DNA of 45,081 nucleotides from positions 1 to 45,081 of the forward strand of contig NZ_JAKSXN010000046.1 in the NCBI RefSeq assembly GCF_022427145.1, written 5' to 3'. Made by a program: the position numbers and the translations under genes. The notes under the pieces are model-generated. The model had not been told where the DNA came from, made no database searches, and was given only the letters and a program-made list of their open reading frames with translations. Positions 16,196 to 24,201 of this stretch are shown piece by piece; position 1 is the first letter of the stretch; every line of letters starts with the position of its first letter. The DNA is from Paenibacillus timonensis. GTDB lineage: Bacteria > Bacillota > Bacilli > Paenibacillales > Paenibacillaceae.

Positions 16196-16565
16196 CGTCG
16201 ATGGGCCGCGGATTCGCCGCGAGAAGAAAACCGTGGCCCTGATGATTGCATTGTATTGCCGCAAACTCCATGGCGGCAGGGAACAGGCCGACCCTCAGCA
16301 ACCCGGGGCGGTTCGTGCTGGTGCAACATCTTTATGCGCCGAGTGCGCCGAGCTTCACCGGTATGCCGAGCAGCGGCTTGACCGCTGCCGGTTCGGTGAA
16401 GGCAAGGCAACTTGCCTGGCGTGCCCCGTGCATTGCTACGCGGCCGCCCAGCGGGAACAGATCCGCCGGGTGATGGCTTTTGCCGGGCCGCGGATGCTAT
16501 GGCGCCACCCGGTATTCACGCTACTGCACCTCCTCGACGGGTTCAAAAAGGGCCATTCACAGTAA
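16185..16565 (+). CDS. ygbA: YgbA-family protein ('nitrous oxide-stimulated promoter' family)
   Basis: This 126-residue cytoplasmic protein shows the family's full cysteine/histidine pattern: MIALYCRKLHG near residues 20-30, LCAECAELHRYAEQRL, CRFGEGKATCLACPVHCY and the closing IRRVMAFAGPRMLWRHP. E. coli ygbA belongs to the NsrR nitric oxide regulon and has been linked to recovery from NO damage; the paired cysteines suggest metal or Fe-S binding. The start is the ATG at 16185, with AAGGAGGAG about 8 bases upstream and inside the end of the ABC permease gene. It lies just before the cytochrome bd operon, an NO-tolerant oxidase, and 13 kb from an NO reductase gene, which supports a role in NO stress. 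Confidence 0.85.
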   Translation: MASSVDGPRIRREKKTVALMIALYCRKLHGGREQADPQQPGAVRAGATSLCAECAELHRYAEQRLDRCRFGEGKATCLACPVHCYAAAQREQIRRVMAFAGPRMLWRHPVFTLLHLLDGFKKGHSQ

Positions 16566-16644
16566 TGTCAAAATTGACCGACCTTCAAAAAACGTTGATC
16601 TGACGCGGGTTTGGACCCGGAGTTCGCAGTTGTGACATTTCTCA

Positions 16645-16660
16645 TGTGATTTCTGTCACA
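16645..16660. promoter_or_regulatory. Fnr-type box before cydA
   Basis: TGTGATTTCTGTCACA is a perfect TGTGA-N6-TCACA dyad, the Bacillus Fnr/CRP consensus. It is nested in a wider dyad, TTGTGAC (16630-16636) with GTCACAA (16655-16661). A TAGAAT hexamer at 16702-16707 would put the transcription start near 16714 and the box centre near -61.5, a class I activator position. A Crp/Fnr regulator is encoded at 31816-32550. The wider TTGTGA/TCACAA dyad also leaves room for a Rex-type reading. Confidence 0.75.
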
Positions 16661-16746
16661 AAATTATTATTTTTTGACCGTTCGTTTTCATGATCCGGTG
16701 ATAGAATTCACATTAGATAATAATCATTAGAAAGTAGGGAAAAGAA

Positions 16747-18156
16747 ATGCTGGATCCGATTCTGCTTGCTCGCCTTCAGTTTGCAGTCACAACGATTTTC
16801 CATTTCTTCTTCGTCCCTGTCTCCATCGGTCTGGTGCTGCTCATCGCGATCATGGAAACGATGTACGTTGCCAAGGGGAAAGAAGAATACAAACGGATGG
16901 CGAAGTTCTGGGGGAAACTGTTCCTGATCAATTTCGCGGTAGGGGTCGTGACGGGGATTCTCCAGGAGTTCCAGTTCGGCATGAACTGGTCGGATTACTC
17001 CCGGTTCGTCGGGGACGTCTTTGGCGCGCCGCTGGCGATCGAAGCGCTGTTTGCCTTCTTCATGGAATCGACGTTTATCGGACTTTGGATTTTCGGATGG
17101 GACCGCTTGTCCAAAAAAGTCCATTTGCTTTGCATTTGGCTGGTCGCTTTGGGAACGACGGTTTCGGCGCTGTGGATTTTGGCTGCCAACTCGTTTATGC
17201 AGCATCCCGTCGGGTTTGAGGTGAATAACGGACGTGCGGAGATGAACGATTTCTTCGCTTTGGTCACCAATGGACAATTGTTGGTGGAGTTCCCGCACAC
17301 GGTTCTGGGCGCTTTTGCCACCGGGGCTTTCCTGATCGCCGGGATCAGCGCGTATAAGCTGTTGAGACGTCAGGATGTTGCCTTCTTCAAAAAATCGTTT
17401 ACGATCGGCATCATCGTCGCCGTGATCGCTTCGTTTGGGACGGCGCTGTTCGGTCACCAACAAGCTCAATATTTGGTCAAGACGCAGCCGATGAAAATGG
17501 CCGCCTCCGAAGGCCTTTGGGGCAAATCAGGCGACCCTGCGCCTTGGACGCTTTATGCGCATATCGATTCGGACGACGGAAAGAACAATTTTGAGATCAA
17601 AATCCCTTACCTGCTGAGCTTCCTGTCTTACAGCAAGTTCTCCGGCGAGGTCAAAGGCATGCACGAGCTGCAAGCCGAATATGAACAAACTTATGGACCT
17701 GGGGACTACATTCCTCCCGTACGGACGACCTTCTGGAGCTTCCGGATCATGATCGCCGCCGGCTGCTTGATGATCGTGCTTGGCTTGTACGGGACGTATC
17801 TGGCTTGGCGCAAAAAGCTCGACAAACCGAACACCTGGTTTTACCGCTTTATGTTGTGGTCGATTTCGCTGCCGTTTATCGCGAATACTTCGGGTTGGAT
17901 CATGACCGAATTCGGACGTCAGCCGTGGACGGTATTCGGGCTGATGCAAACGGCGGACAGCGTATCGCCAAGCGTAACGGGCGGACAGATCCTGTTCTCG
18001 CTGATTGCCTTTACGGCGATTTATTCGGTACTCGGTGCGGTATTGGTTTACTTGTTCGTGAAAGTCATCAAGAAGGGACCGAATGACGAGACGGGAGACG
18101 GCGCGGATCATTCGGCGGATCCATTCGGTAAGGAGGGATATCATGCTGTCTCTTAA
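16747..18156 (+). CDS. cydA: Cytochrome bd ubiquinol/menaquinol oxidase subunit I
   Basis: This 469-residue integral membrane protein is the heme-bearing subunit of cytochrome bd, which oxidises quinol and reduces oxygen at very low oxygen levels. The N-terminal heme ligand is His19 (TTIFHFFF), and the family hallmark GRQPW lies at residues 390-394. The quinol-binding Q-loop is short (near residues 250-320), as in Bacillus CydA, unlike the long loop of E. coli. The start is the ATG at 16747, behind GTAGGGAAAAG. It opens the cydA-cydB-cydD-cydC operon with overlapping frames throughout. The Fnr-type box upstream suggests oxygen-regulated expression. Confidence 0.95.
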   Translation: MLDPILLARLQFAVTTIFHFFFVPVSIGLVLLIAIMETMYVAKGKEEYKRMAKFWGKLFLINFAVGVVTGILQEFQFGMNWSDYSRFVGDVFGAPLAIEALFAFFMESTFIGLWIFGWDRLSKKVHLLCIWLVALGTTVSALWILAANSFMQHPVGFEVNNGRAEMNDFFALVTNGQLLVEFPHTVLGAFATGAFLIAGISAYKLLRRQDVAFFKKSFTIGIIVAVIASFGTALFGHQQAQYLVKTQPMKMAASEGLWGKSGDPAPWTLYAHIDSDDGKNNFEIKIPYLLSFLSYSKFSGEVKGMHELQAEYEQTYGPGDYIPPVRTTFWSFRIMIAAGCLMIVLGLYGTYLAWRKKLDKPNTWFYRFMLWSISLPFIANTSGWIMTEFGRQPWTVFGLMQTADSVSPSVTGGQILFSLIAFTAIYSVLGAVLVYLFVKVIKKGPNDETGDGADHSADPFGKEGYHAVS

Positions 18157-19159
18157 TGAGCTGTGGTTTGTCCTTGTCGCGGTGTTGTTTATCGGCTTCT
18201 TCTTCCTGGAGGGCTTTGACTTCGGGGTGGGAATGAGCACCAAATTTTTGGCTAAAAATGATATGGAACGGCGGGTCCTGATCAATTCGATCGGACCGTT
18301 CTGGGACGCGAACGAGGTATGGCTGCTCACGGCCGGCGGCGCGATGTTCGCTGCGTTCCCGAACTGGTACGCCACGTTGTTCAGCGGTTATTATACCCCG
18401 CTTGTCGTGCTGCTGCTTGCTTTGATCGCGCGCGGCGTCGCTTTCGAGTTTCGCGGTAAAGTGGGCCATGAGAAATGGAAAAGCACGTGGGATTGGTCGA
18501 TCTTCATCGGCAGCCTGTTGCCTCCGTTTCTGCTCGGCGTTGTCTTCTCCGGCTTGCTGAAGGGCTTGCCGATCGGCGAAGATATGGAAATGAAGGCCGG
18601 GTTGTTTGATATGGTCAACCTGTATACCTTGGTCGGCGGCATTACCGTCGTGATGCTTTGCCTCGTTCACGGATTGCTGTTCGCCTCCTTGCGGACGACC
18701 GGCAGCCTGCAGGAACGGGCTCGGAAGCTGGCCCGCAAGCTGTTGATTCCGCTCGCCGCTTTGTTCGTCCTCTTCGGCGTGTTGACGTTCTTCGAAACGG
18801 ACGTGTTCGAAGTGCGCGGCGTGCTGATCGGCCTGGTTGCCGTCTTGGGCGTAGCCGCATTCGTGCTGGCCGGCTGGTTCATCTCGAAACAAAAGGACGG
18901 CTGGGCGTTTGGCATGACCGGCACGATGATCGCTTTGTCGATCGCCGCGGTGTTCGTCGGCTTGTTCCCGCGGGTCATGGTCAGCTCGATCAGCGAAGCG
19001 TTCTCCTTAACGATCGATAACGCCGCTTCCGGCCACTACTCGCTGAAAGTCATGACGATCGTGGCGCTAAGCCTGCTGCCGTTCGTATTAGGCTATCAAA
19101 TTTGGAGTTATTTCGTCTTCCATAAACGCGTACACGAGAAGGAGCATTTGGAATATTAA
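18143..19159 (+). CDS. cydB: Cytochrome bd oxidase subunit II
   Basis: This 338-residue membrane protein is the CydB partner of CydA. It opens with the family-typical LNELWFVLVAVLFIGFFFLE and EGFDFGVG motifs and carries GPFWDANEVWLLTAGGAMFAAFP near residues 52-75. I take the ATG at 18143 as the start because AAGGAGG lies 7 bases upstream. A longer frame from 18083 would lie within cydA and lacks a site. It overlaps cydA by 14 bases and touches cydD through a TAATG junction. It contributes to assembly and the quinol oxidase core. Confidence 0.95.
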   Translation: MLSLNELWFVLVAVLFIGFFFLEGFDFGVGMSTKFLAKNDMERRVLINSIGPFWDANEVWLLTAGGAMFAAFPNWYATLFSGYYTPLVVLLLALIARGVAFEFRGKVGHEKWKSTWDWSIFIGSLLPPFLLGVVFSGLLKGLPIGEDMEMKAGLFDMVNLYTLVGGITVVMLCLVHGLLFASLRTTGSLQERARKLARKLLIPLAALFVLFGVLTFFETDVFEVRGVLIGLVAVLGVAAFVLAGWFISKQKDGWAFGMTGTMIALSIAAVFVGLFPRVMVSSISEAFSLTIDNAASGHYSLKVMTIVALSLLPFVLGYQIWSYFVFHKRVHEKEHLEY

Positions 19160-20895
19160 TGGGACGCGGATTAATGAAAATCACGGGGATCAAGCCGGTC
19201 ATGGCGATCATGGCCTTGCTGACCCTGGTTCAAAGCTTTGCAATCATCTGGCAGGCCAAATGGTTGGCGGAGATCGTCTCCGCCCTGTTTGCCGGAGCCA
19301 AGCTGCAGGAACAAGCCGGCGGGGCCGGTTTGTTCCTGCTTGCTTTTATCGTGCGGCAAGGCTGCGGCATGCTGCAGCAGAAGACGGCCTACGCATTTGC
19401 CGAGGAGACGGGGCGGACCTTGCGGGAGCAGGTACTGGAGAAGCTGTTTCAATTGGGGCCTCGTTTCGCCGGAACCGAAGGCACCGGGAACTTGGTCACT
19501 TTGGTGCTGGAAGGCGTAACGAAGTACCGCAATTATCTCGAGTTGTTCCTGCCGCGTATGCTGGCGACGGGCTTCACGCCGGTCTTGATTTTGGCTTACG
19601 TGTATAAGCTGGATCTGGCGTCCGGGGTCATTTTGACGCTGACGATGCCCATCCTGATCGCCTTTATGATCTTAGTCGGGCTTGCGGCACGCAAGCAGAC
19701 CGAGCGGCAACTGAAATCCTACCGAACGTTATCCAATCATTTCGTCGATTCGCTTCGCGGGCTGGAGACGTTGAAATTCTTAGGGCGCAGCAAATCGCAT
19801 GAAGCCTCGATTGAACGGGTCAGCGACTCCTATCGGTCGGCTACGATGCGGACGCTTCGGGTCGCATTCCTGTCCTCGTTTGCCCTGGACTTCTTTACGA
19901 TGCTGTCCGTCGCCTCGGTCGCGGTTAGCCTGGGTTTGCGGTTGGTTAATGGCGAGATGGTGCTGCTGCCGGCGTTGACGGTGCTCGTCTTGGCACCGGA
20001 ATATTTCTTGCCGGTTCGGATGGTCGGCGCGGATTTTCACGCCACTCAGGACGGTAAAGCCGCCGGCGAAGCGATGAACGAGATTATCGCCGCCGCGGAC
20101 GAAGAGGCGGCGAAAGCCGCGCCCATTCCGCCGGGGACGAGCTGGACGTGGACGCCGGAAAGCACGCTGAGCCTGCGCGGGATCGGCGTCCTCCACGAGG
20201 CGGAAGCCAAGCCTTCGTTGGCCGAGGTGAACCTGACGCTGGGCGGCATGGGCACGATCGGCATCATCGGCGAAAGCGGGGCCGGCAAATCGACGCTGAT
20301 CGACGTGCTCGGCGGCTTCCTGCGACCGACCTCGGGCCGGTTCGCGCTGAACGGCACGGAGCTAGGCGATTTGACGGCGCCGGGCTGGCGGGAGCAGATC
20401 ACCTATATCCCGCAGAACCCGTATATTTTCAGCGGATCGTTGGCGGACAATATCCGCTTTAATGCGCCGGAAGCTACGCGGGAAGAAGTGGAACGGGCGG
20501 CGGCGGCGGCCGGGCTGGACGGGCTCGTGCGCAGCTTGCCGGGCGGGCTCGACGAGCTCATCGGCGGCGGCGGACGTCCGTTGAGCGGCGGCCAGGAACA
20601 GCGCGTGGCGCTCGCCCGGGCTTTGCTCAGCCGGCGGCCCGTCATTCTGCTCGACGAACCGACGGCGCATTTGGATATCGAGACGGAATACGAGCTGAAG
20701 AATACGATGTTGCCCCTGTTTGAAGGGAAGCTGGTGATCTTGGCGACCCATCGGCTGCACTGGATGCGCGAAATGGACCGCATCGTGGTGATGGAACAGG
20801 GCCGGGTGGCGGAAGCCGGCACGCATACCGAGCTGATGGCCAAGCGGGGAGCTTATTATCGGTTGGCGTCGGCGCAGCGGGGGGAGATTACATGA
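19159..20895 (+). CDS. cydD: CydD subunit of the CydDC heterodimeric ABC exporter
   Basis: This 578-residue fused transporter half has an N-terminal six-helix membrane domain (to about residue 310) and a C-terminal ATPase. The ATPase shows Walker A GESGAGKST, signature LSGGQEQR, Walker B VILLDEPTAHLD and the switch histidine in LATHRLHWM. CydDC is needed to assemble cytochrome bd. In E. coli it has been tied to thiol export and heme handling in the periplasm. The start overlaps the cydB stop as TAATG at 19159, and a second ATG at 19174 is possible. The stop overlaps cydC by four bases. Confidence 0.9.
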   Translation: MGRGLMKITGIKPVMAIMALLTLVQSFAIIWQAKWLAEIVSALFAGAKLQEQAGGAGLFLLAFIVRQGCGMLQQKTAYAFAEETGRTLREQVLEKLFQLGPRFAGTEGTGNLVTLVLEGVTKYRNYLELFLPRMLATGFTPVLILAYVYKLDLASGVILTLTMPILIAFMILVGLAARKQTERQLKSYRTLSNHFVDSLRGLETLKFLGRSKSHEASIERVSDSYRSATMRTLRVAFLSSFALDFFTMLSVASVAVSLGLRLVNGEMVLLPALTVLVLAPEYFLPVRMVGADFHATQDGKAAGEAMNEIIAAADEEAAKAAPIPPGTSWTWTPESTLSLRGIGVLHEAEAKPSLAEVNLTLGGMGTIGIIGESGAGKSTLIDVLGGFLRPTSGRFALNGTELGDLTAPGWREQITYIPQNPYIFSGSLADNIRFNAPEATREEVERAAAAAGLDGLVRSLPGGLDELIGGGGRPLSGGQEQRVALARALLSRRPVILLDEPTAHLDIETEYELKNTMLPLFEGKLVILATHRLHWMREMDRIVVMEQGRVAEAGTHTELMAKRGAYYRLASAQRGEIT

Positions 20896-22655
20896 AGCAA
20901 GAGTCCTGGATTCGTCCGTATTTTCGGTTGTATAGCGGAAGGTTTGCGCTCTATCTGATTTTGGGCGTGCTTACGCTGTTGACCGCCGGGATGTTGATGT
21001 TTACTTCCGGATTTCTCATCTCCAAATCGGCGTTGCAGCCTTATAACATTTTGCTGGTATACGTTCCGATCGTCGGCGTCCGCACCTTTGGGATCGGCCG
21101 GGCGGTGATCCATTATGTCGAACGGCTGGTCGGCCATGATACGGTGCTGCGGATCCTGGCGAAAATGCGCGTGCGCTTGTACCGCGTGCTGGAACCGCAA
21201 GCGTTGTTCATCCGCTCCCGCTTCCGGACGGGCGATATTCTCGGCGCGCTGGCCGACGATATCGAGCAGCTGCAAAACGTGTATATCCGCACCGTTTTCC
21301 CCAGTGTTGTGGCGCTGATCTTGTATGCCGCAGCAGTGATCGCCATGGGCGTGTTCGACGTTGCGTTTGCACTGCTGTTGGCGGCGTACATTTTCGTTCT
21401 CGTCGCGGTGCTTCCTTACCTTTCGCTGCGGCTGACGCGGGCGACGAACGAGGAAGTCAAACGCGAGCGGAATGGGCTCTACCAGAAGTTAACCGATGCC
21501 GTGATGGGGATCGGCGATTGGGTGATCAGCGGGCGGACGGAGGAGTTCCTGAAATCGTATGCGCAAGATGAGGCCGCGGTAGCCCGCAAGGACCGCAAGC
21601 TGCGGGCCTGGGCCCGCTGGCGCAGCTTCATCGGCCATTTCGTCGTGGGGCTCGTCGTAGTCTCGATGGTGTATTGGGCCGGCGGCGAAGCGGCGGCCGG
21701 ACGGATCGACGCCACGCTGATCGCGGCCTTCGTGCTGATCGTGTTTCCGCTGTCGGACGCGTTTCTGCCCGTGTCCGAAGCAGTGGAGCGCACGCCGCAG
21801 TACCGCGTGTCGCTGAATCGGCTCGCCCGGATCTCGGGCGAGGGTGCCGGTACCGGCGCACTGGATCCTGCGGCCGGCGGCTCGGTTTCCGCTGCGGCGG
21901 GCGAAGGCGTCTCGCGCACCGCTGCCGCTGATGTGCGGCTGCGAGACGTCCGCTTCGCCTACGCGGCGGAGGACGCCGATTCGGTGGACGGCGTCTCGCT
22001 GGACATTCCGCAGGGCAAGCGGATCATGGTGATCGGCCGCAGCGGCGCAGGCAAGTCGACGCTGCTGAAGCTGATCCAGGGCGCGCTTGCCCCAAGCGGC
22101 GGGACGGTGCAGATCAACGGCATCCCGGCCGCCGCCTACGGCGACCGGATGCCGGAAGTGATCTCCGTCCTGAACCAAAGCCCCCACCTGTTCGACACGA
22201 CGGTGGCGAACAACATCCGGCTCGGCCGTCCGGAGGCGACGGACGAGGAGATCGGCCGGGCCGCGCAGGCGGCGCAGCTCGGCCCGCTGGTTGCCGCGCT
22301 GCCGCAGGGGATGAACACGCCGATGCGTGAAACGGGTCGGCGGTTCTCCGGCGGCGAACGGCAGCGCGTGGCCCTGGCGCGGATCCTCCTGCAGGATACA
22401 CCGGTGCTCATCCTCGATGAGCCGACGGTCGGCCTCGATCCGCGCACCGAACGCGAGCTGCTGGCGACGATCTTCCGCACGACGCAAGGCAAGTCGTTGA
22501 TCTGGGTGACGCATCACCTCGTCGGCGCGGAACGGATGGACGAGATCGTCTTCATGGAGCACGGACGAATCGTCATGCGCGGCAGCCATGCGGAACTGCT
22601 GGCTCGCGAGCCGCGGTACCGCAACCTGTACTTGCTGGATTGCCCGGAGGAATAA
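20892..22655 (+). CDS. cydC: CydC subunit of the CydDC heterodimeric ABC exporter
   Basis: This 587-residue partner of CydD again joins a six-helix membrane domain to an ATPase with Walker A GRSGAGKST, signature FSGGERQR, Walker B LILDEPTVGLD and the switch histidine in VTHHLVGA. A linker rich in Ala/Gly/Ser near residues 316-340 joins the two domains. Start and cydD stop share ATGA (20892). Membrane landmarks include SGFLISKSALQP and the FGIGRAVIHYVERL region typical of CydC. It is the last gene of the operon, and a hairpin terminator follows. Confidence 0.9.
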   Translation: MKQESWIRPYFRLYSGRFALYLILGVLTLLTAGMLMFTSGFLISKSALQPYNILLVYVPIVGVRTFGIGRAVIHYVERLVGHDTVLRILAKMRVRLYRVLEPQALFIRSRFRTGDILGALADDIEQLQNVYIRTVFPSVVALILYAAAVIAMGVFDVAFALLLAAYIFVLVAVLPYLSLRLTRATNEEVKRERNGLYQKLTDAVMGIGDWVISGRTEEFLKSYAQDEAAVARKDRKLRAWARWRSFIGHFVVGLVVVSMVYWAGGEAAAGRIDATLIAAFVLIVFPLSDAFLPVSEAVERTPQYRVSLNRLARISGEGAGTGALDPAAGGSVSAAAGEGVSRTAAADVRLRDVRFAYAAEDADSVDGVSLDIPQGKRIMVIGRSGAGKSTLLKLIQGALAPSGGTVQINGIPAAAYGDRMPEVISVLNQSPHLFDTTVANNIRLGRPEATDEEIGRAAQAAQLGPLVAALPQGMNTPMRETGRRFSGGERQRVALARILLQDTPVLILDEPTVGLDPRTERELLATIFRTTQGKSLIWVTHHLVGAERMDEIVFMEHGRIVMRGSHAELLAREPRYRNLYLLDCPEE

Positions 22656-22674
22656 GTCACATACGGGAAGTAGG

Positions 22675-22710
22675 CGGCGATGTTAGGGAAACCGGCATCG
22701 CCGTTTTTTT
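22675..22710 (+). terminator. Terminator of the cyd operon
   Basis: CGGCGATG (22675-22682) pairs with CATCGCCG (22696-22703), followed by TTTTTTT. It lies 20 bases after the cydC stop. Confidence 0.88.
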
Positions 22711-22758
22711 ATGACCGGAGGCTGAGAGACTGCTTCATGGTTGACGGCAAAGTGGCCC

Positions 22759-22831
22759 AACTGCAAAAGTACACTTCATTATCGTGGAATTCGGCTTACG
22801 AGCTTCATGAACTGCACTTTTACACTTGCAT
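22759..22831. repeat. Intergenic direct repeat pair with a 51-base period
   Basis: AACTGCAAAAGTACACTT starts at 22759 and AACTGCACTTTTACACTT at 22810. Outside four central bases the two 18-mers are identical, and both lead into CAT or GCAT. The 352-base gap 22711-23062 also holds an inverted repeat (22928-22960) and a TATAAT at 22971-22976, a likely -10 for the LysR-type gene that follows. I see no coding frame in the gap. Confidence 0.5.
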
Positions 22832-22927
22832 AGGATGTTCGTCGCCACACGCTTGATTTTTGTGTTTGGACAAGATGTCTGCCTCCTCCTTCAGGCATCC
22901 AGCAGCTGTCGACTTTTTATTTTCCTT

Positions 22928-22960
22928 TACGAAAATGCCTTTCGCGCTTCCGTTTTCGTA
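22928..22960. repeat. Inverted repeat upstream of the GltC-like regulator gene
   Basis: TACGAAAA (22928-22935) and TTTTCGTA (22953-22960) form a perfect 8-base inverted repeat around 17 bases. It ends 10 bases before the TATAAT at 22971-22976, so it covers the place where a -35 region should be. An autoregulatory site is possible; a transcript hairpin is not, because it lies upstream of the likely start. Confidence 0.4.
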
Positions 22961-23062
22961 GGGGAGTCGATATAATGGTTTTTAATATATTAACACGAGG
23001 TGTAAGCTATAATCTTTGCCTAACCGGGTGAACCACTATAATGCAGCGAACGGGGTGAGGGG

Positions 23063-23962
23063 ATGGAGCTCAGGCAAATCCAATACTTTATGGAGGCGGC
23101 CAAGCTGGAGCATGTGACGGAAGCGTCGTATGCGCTGCATGTGTCGCAGTCGGCCGTCAGCCGGCAAATCTTTAAGCTGGAGTCGGAGCTGGGCGTCGAT
23201 CTGTTTGTCCATGAAGGCCGGAAGGTGAAGCTGACGCCGATCGGCCGGCAGTTCCTGCAGCATATGGAGCAAATGATGAAGGTCATTGAACAGGCGCGCC
23301 AGGAAATCAACGAATATCTTGATCCGGAGCGCGGGACGGTCCGCATCGGCTTTCCGAGCAGCCTGGCCGCGAACCTGGTGCCGAAGGTCGTGTCGGCGTT
23401 CCGGAGCCGGTACCCGGAGGTGCATTTTCAACTGCAGCACGGATCCTATCGGGAGCTGCTGGACTGGGTCGGCGGCGGCGTGATGAACCTGGCCATGATC
23501 GGTCCGGTGCCACAAGGGGAGCCGCAGGTAACGGGCGAGGCGTTGTTCCGCGAGAAGTTCAAGGTGTTGCTGCCCGCGGGACATCGGCTGGCCGGCCGCA
23601 AAGCGGTGGGGCTGGAGGATCTGCGGGATGACGTGTTCGTTTTATTCCCCAAAGGATTTGTCCTGCGGGAAATCGTGGTCGACGCCTGCGACAAAATCGG
23701 ATTCCAACCGAAGGTTTCGTTCGAAGGGGACGATCTGGATGCGATCAAGGGGCTGGTGGCAGCCGGGCTTGGGTTGACGCTGCTTCCCGAAATCGCGCTG
23801 GGCGAGCATATTCCGTCCACGATCGTGTCGCTGCCGATGATGGAGCCGCAGGTGACCCGGGAGGTCGGGGTGATCATTCCGGCCAATCGGGAGCTTGCGC
23901 CGACGGAAAAGCTTTTTTATGATTTTTTGAAAGAGACGTTGTCGTCCTCGTGCGGGAATTAG
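23063..23962 (+). CDS. gltC: LysR-type regulator resembling GltC
   Basis: This 299-residue protein has the LysR helix-turn-helix at residues 1-60 (MELRQIQYFMEAAKLEHVTE, then SQSAVSRQIFKLE) and a periplasmic-binding-like effector domain after residue 90. The stretches YLDPERGTVRIGFPSSLA and EGDDLDAIKGLVAAGLG closely recall Bacillus GltC, the activator of glutamate synthase that responds to 2-oxoglutarate and glutamate. The glutamate synthase genes that normally flank gltC are absent here, but glutamate dehydrogenase lies 2 kb away. It could instead be a paralogue with another target. The ATG at 23063 follows GGGGTGAGGGG. Confidence 0.68.
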   Translation: MELRQIQYFMEAAKLEHVTEASYALHVSQSAVSRQIFKLESELGVDLFVHEGRKVKLTPIGRQFLQHMEQMMKVIEQARQEINEYLDPERGTVRIGFPSSLAANLVPKVVSAFRSRYPEVHFQLQHGSYRELLDWVGGGVMNLAMIGPVPQGEPQVTGEALFREKFKVLLPAGHRLAGRKAVGLEDLRDDVFVLFPKGFVLREIVVDACDKIGFQPKVSFEGDDLDAIKGLVAAGLGLTLLPEIALGEHIPSTIVSLPMMEPQVTREVGVIIPANRELAPTEKLFYDFLKETLSSSCGN

Positions 23963-23986
23963 GATTCATCGAAAATTGATATCGAT

Positions 23987-24024
23987 AGGGGCCGTGAAAT
24001 TTATCACTTTCGCGGTCCTTTTTT
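23987..24024 (+). terminator. Terminator after the GltC-like gene
   Basis: GGGCCGTGAAA pairs with the following TTTCGCGGTCC (with wobble pairs) across a short loop, and TTTTTT ends it at 24024. Confidence 0.75.
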
Positions 24025-24067
24025 ATTGAAAATGTGTTACAATTTATTCGAATTGTTCAAGGTTAAG

Positions 24068-24085
24068 ATGTGCAAATTTTCACTA
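24068..24085. promoter_or_regulatory. Possible Rex (or Fnr-like) operator before yjlC-ndh
   Basis: ATGTGCAAATTTTCACTA matches the Rex consensus TTGTGAA-N4-TTCACAA at 11 of 14 defined positions. In Bacillus the yjlC-ndh operon is a Rex target that senses NADH/NAD, so the place is right. The same bases match TGTGA-N6-TCACA at 8 of 10, so an Fnr-type reading cannot be ruled out. Confidence 0.5.
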
Positions 24086-24123
24086 ACTCGAAGCGGGTTA
24101 GAGGCATCCAAAGGAGGAACACT

Positions 24124-24201
24124 ATGCTTGAACTGGAGTTCGGCAGGTTAATCCTCAGATTATCGCAAAGGAGAATCGAATATGTCAGAAACAGTAACTG
24201 A
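24124..24201 (+). CDS. Possible leader peptide overlapping the start of yjlC
   Basis: This 25-codon frame begins at an ATG at 24124 with an excellent ribosome binding site (AAAGGAGG, 8 bases upstream) and reads MLELEFGRLILRLSQRRIEY, ending VRNSN. It runs past the yjlC start at 24182 and stops at 24201, so the two frames overlap by 20 bases. Its own last third contains the yjlC ribosome binding site. Ribosomes translating it would therefore pass over or reinitiate at yjlC, which suggests translational coupling or attenuation. It has no recognisable domain. Confidence 0.4.
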   Translation: MLELEFGRLILRLSQRRIEYVRNSN

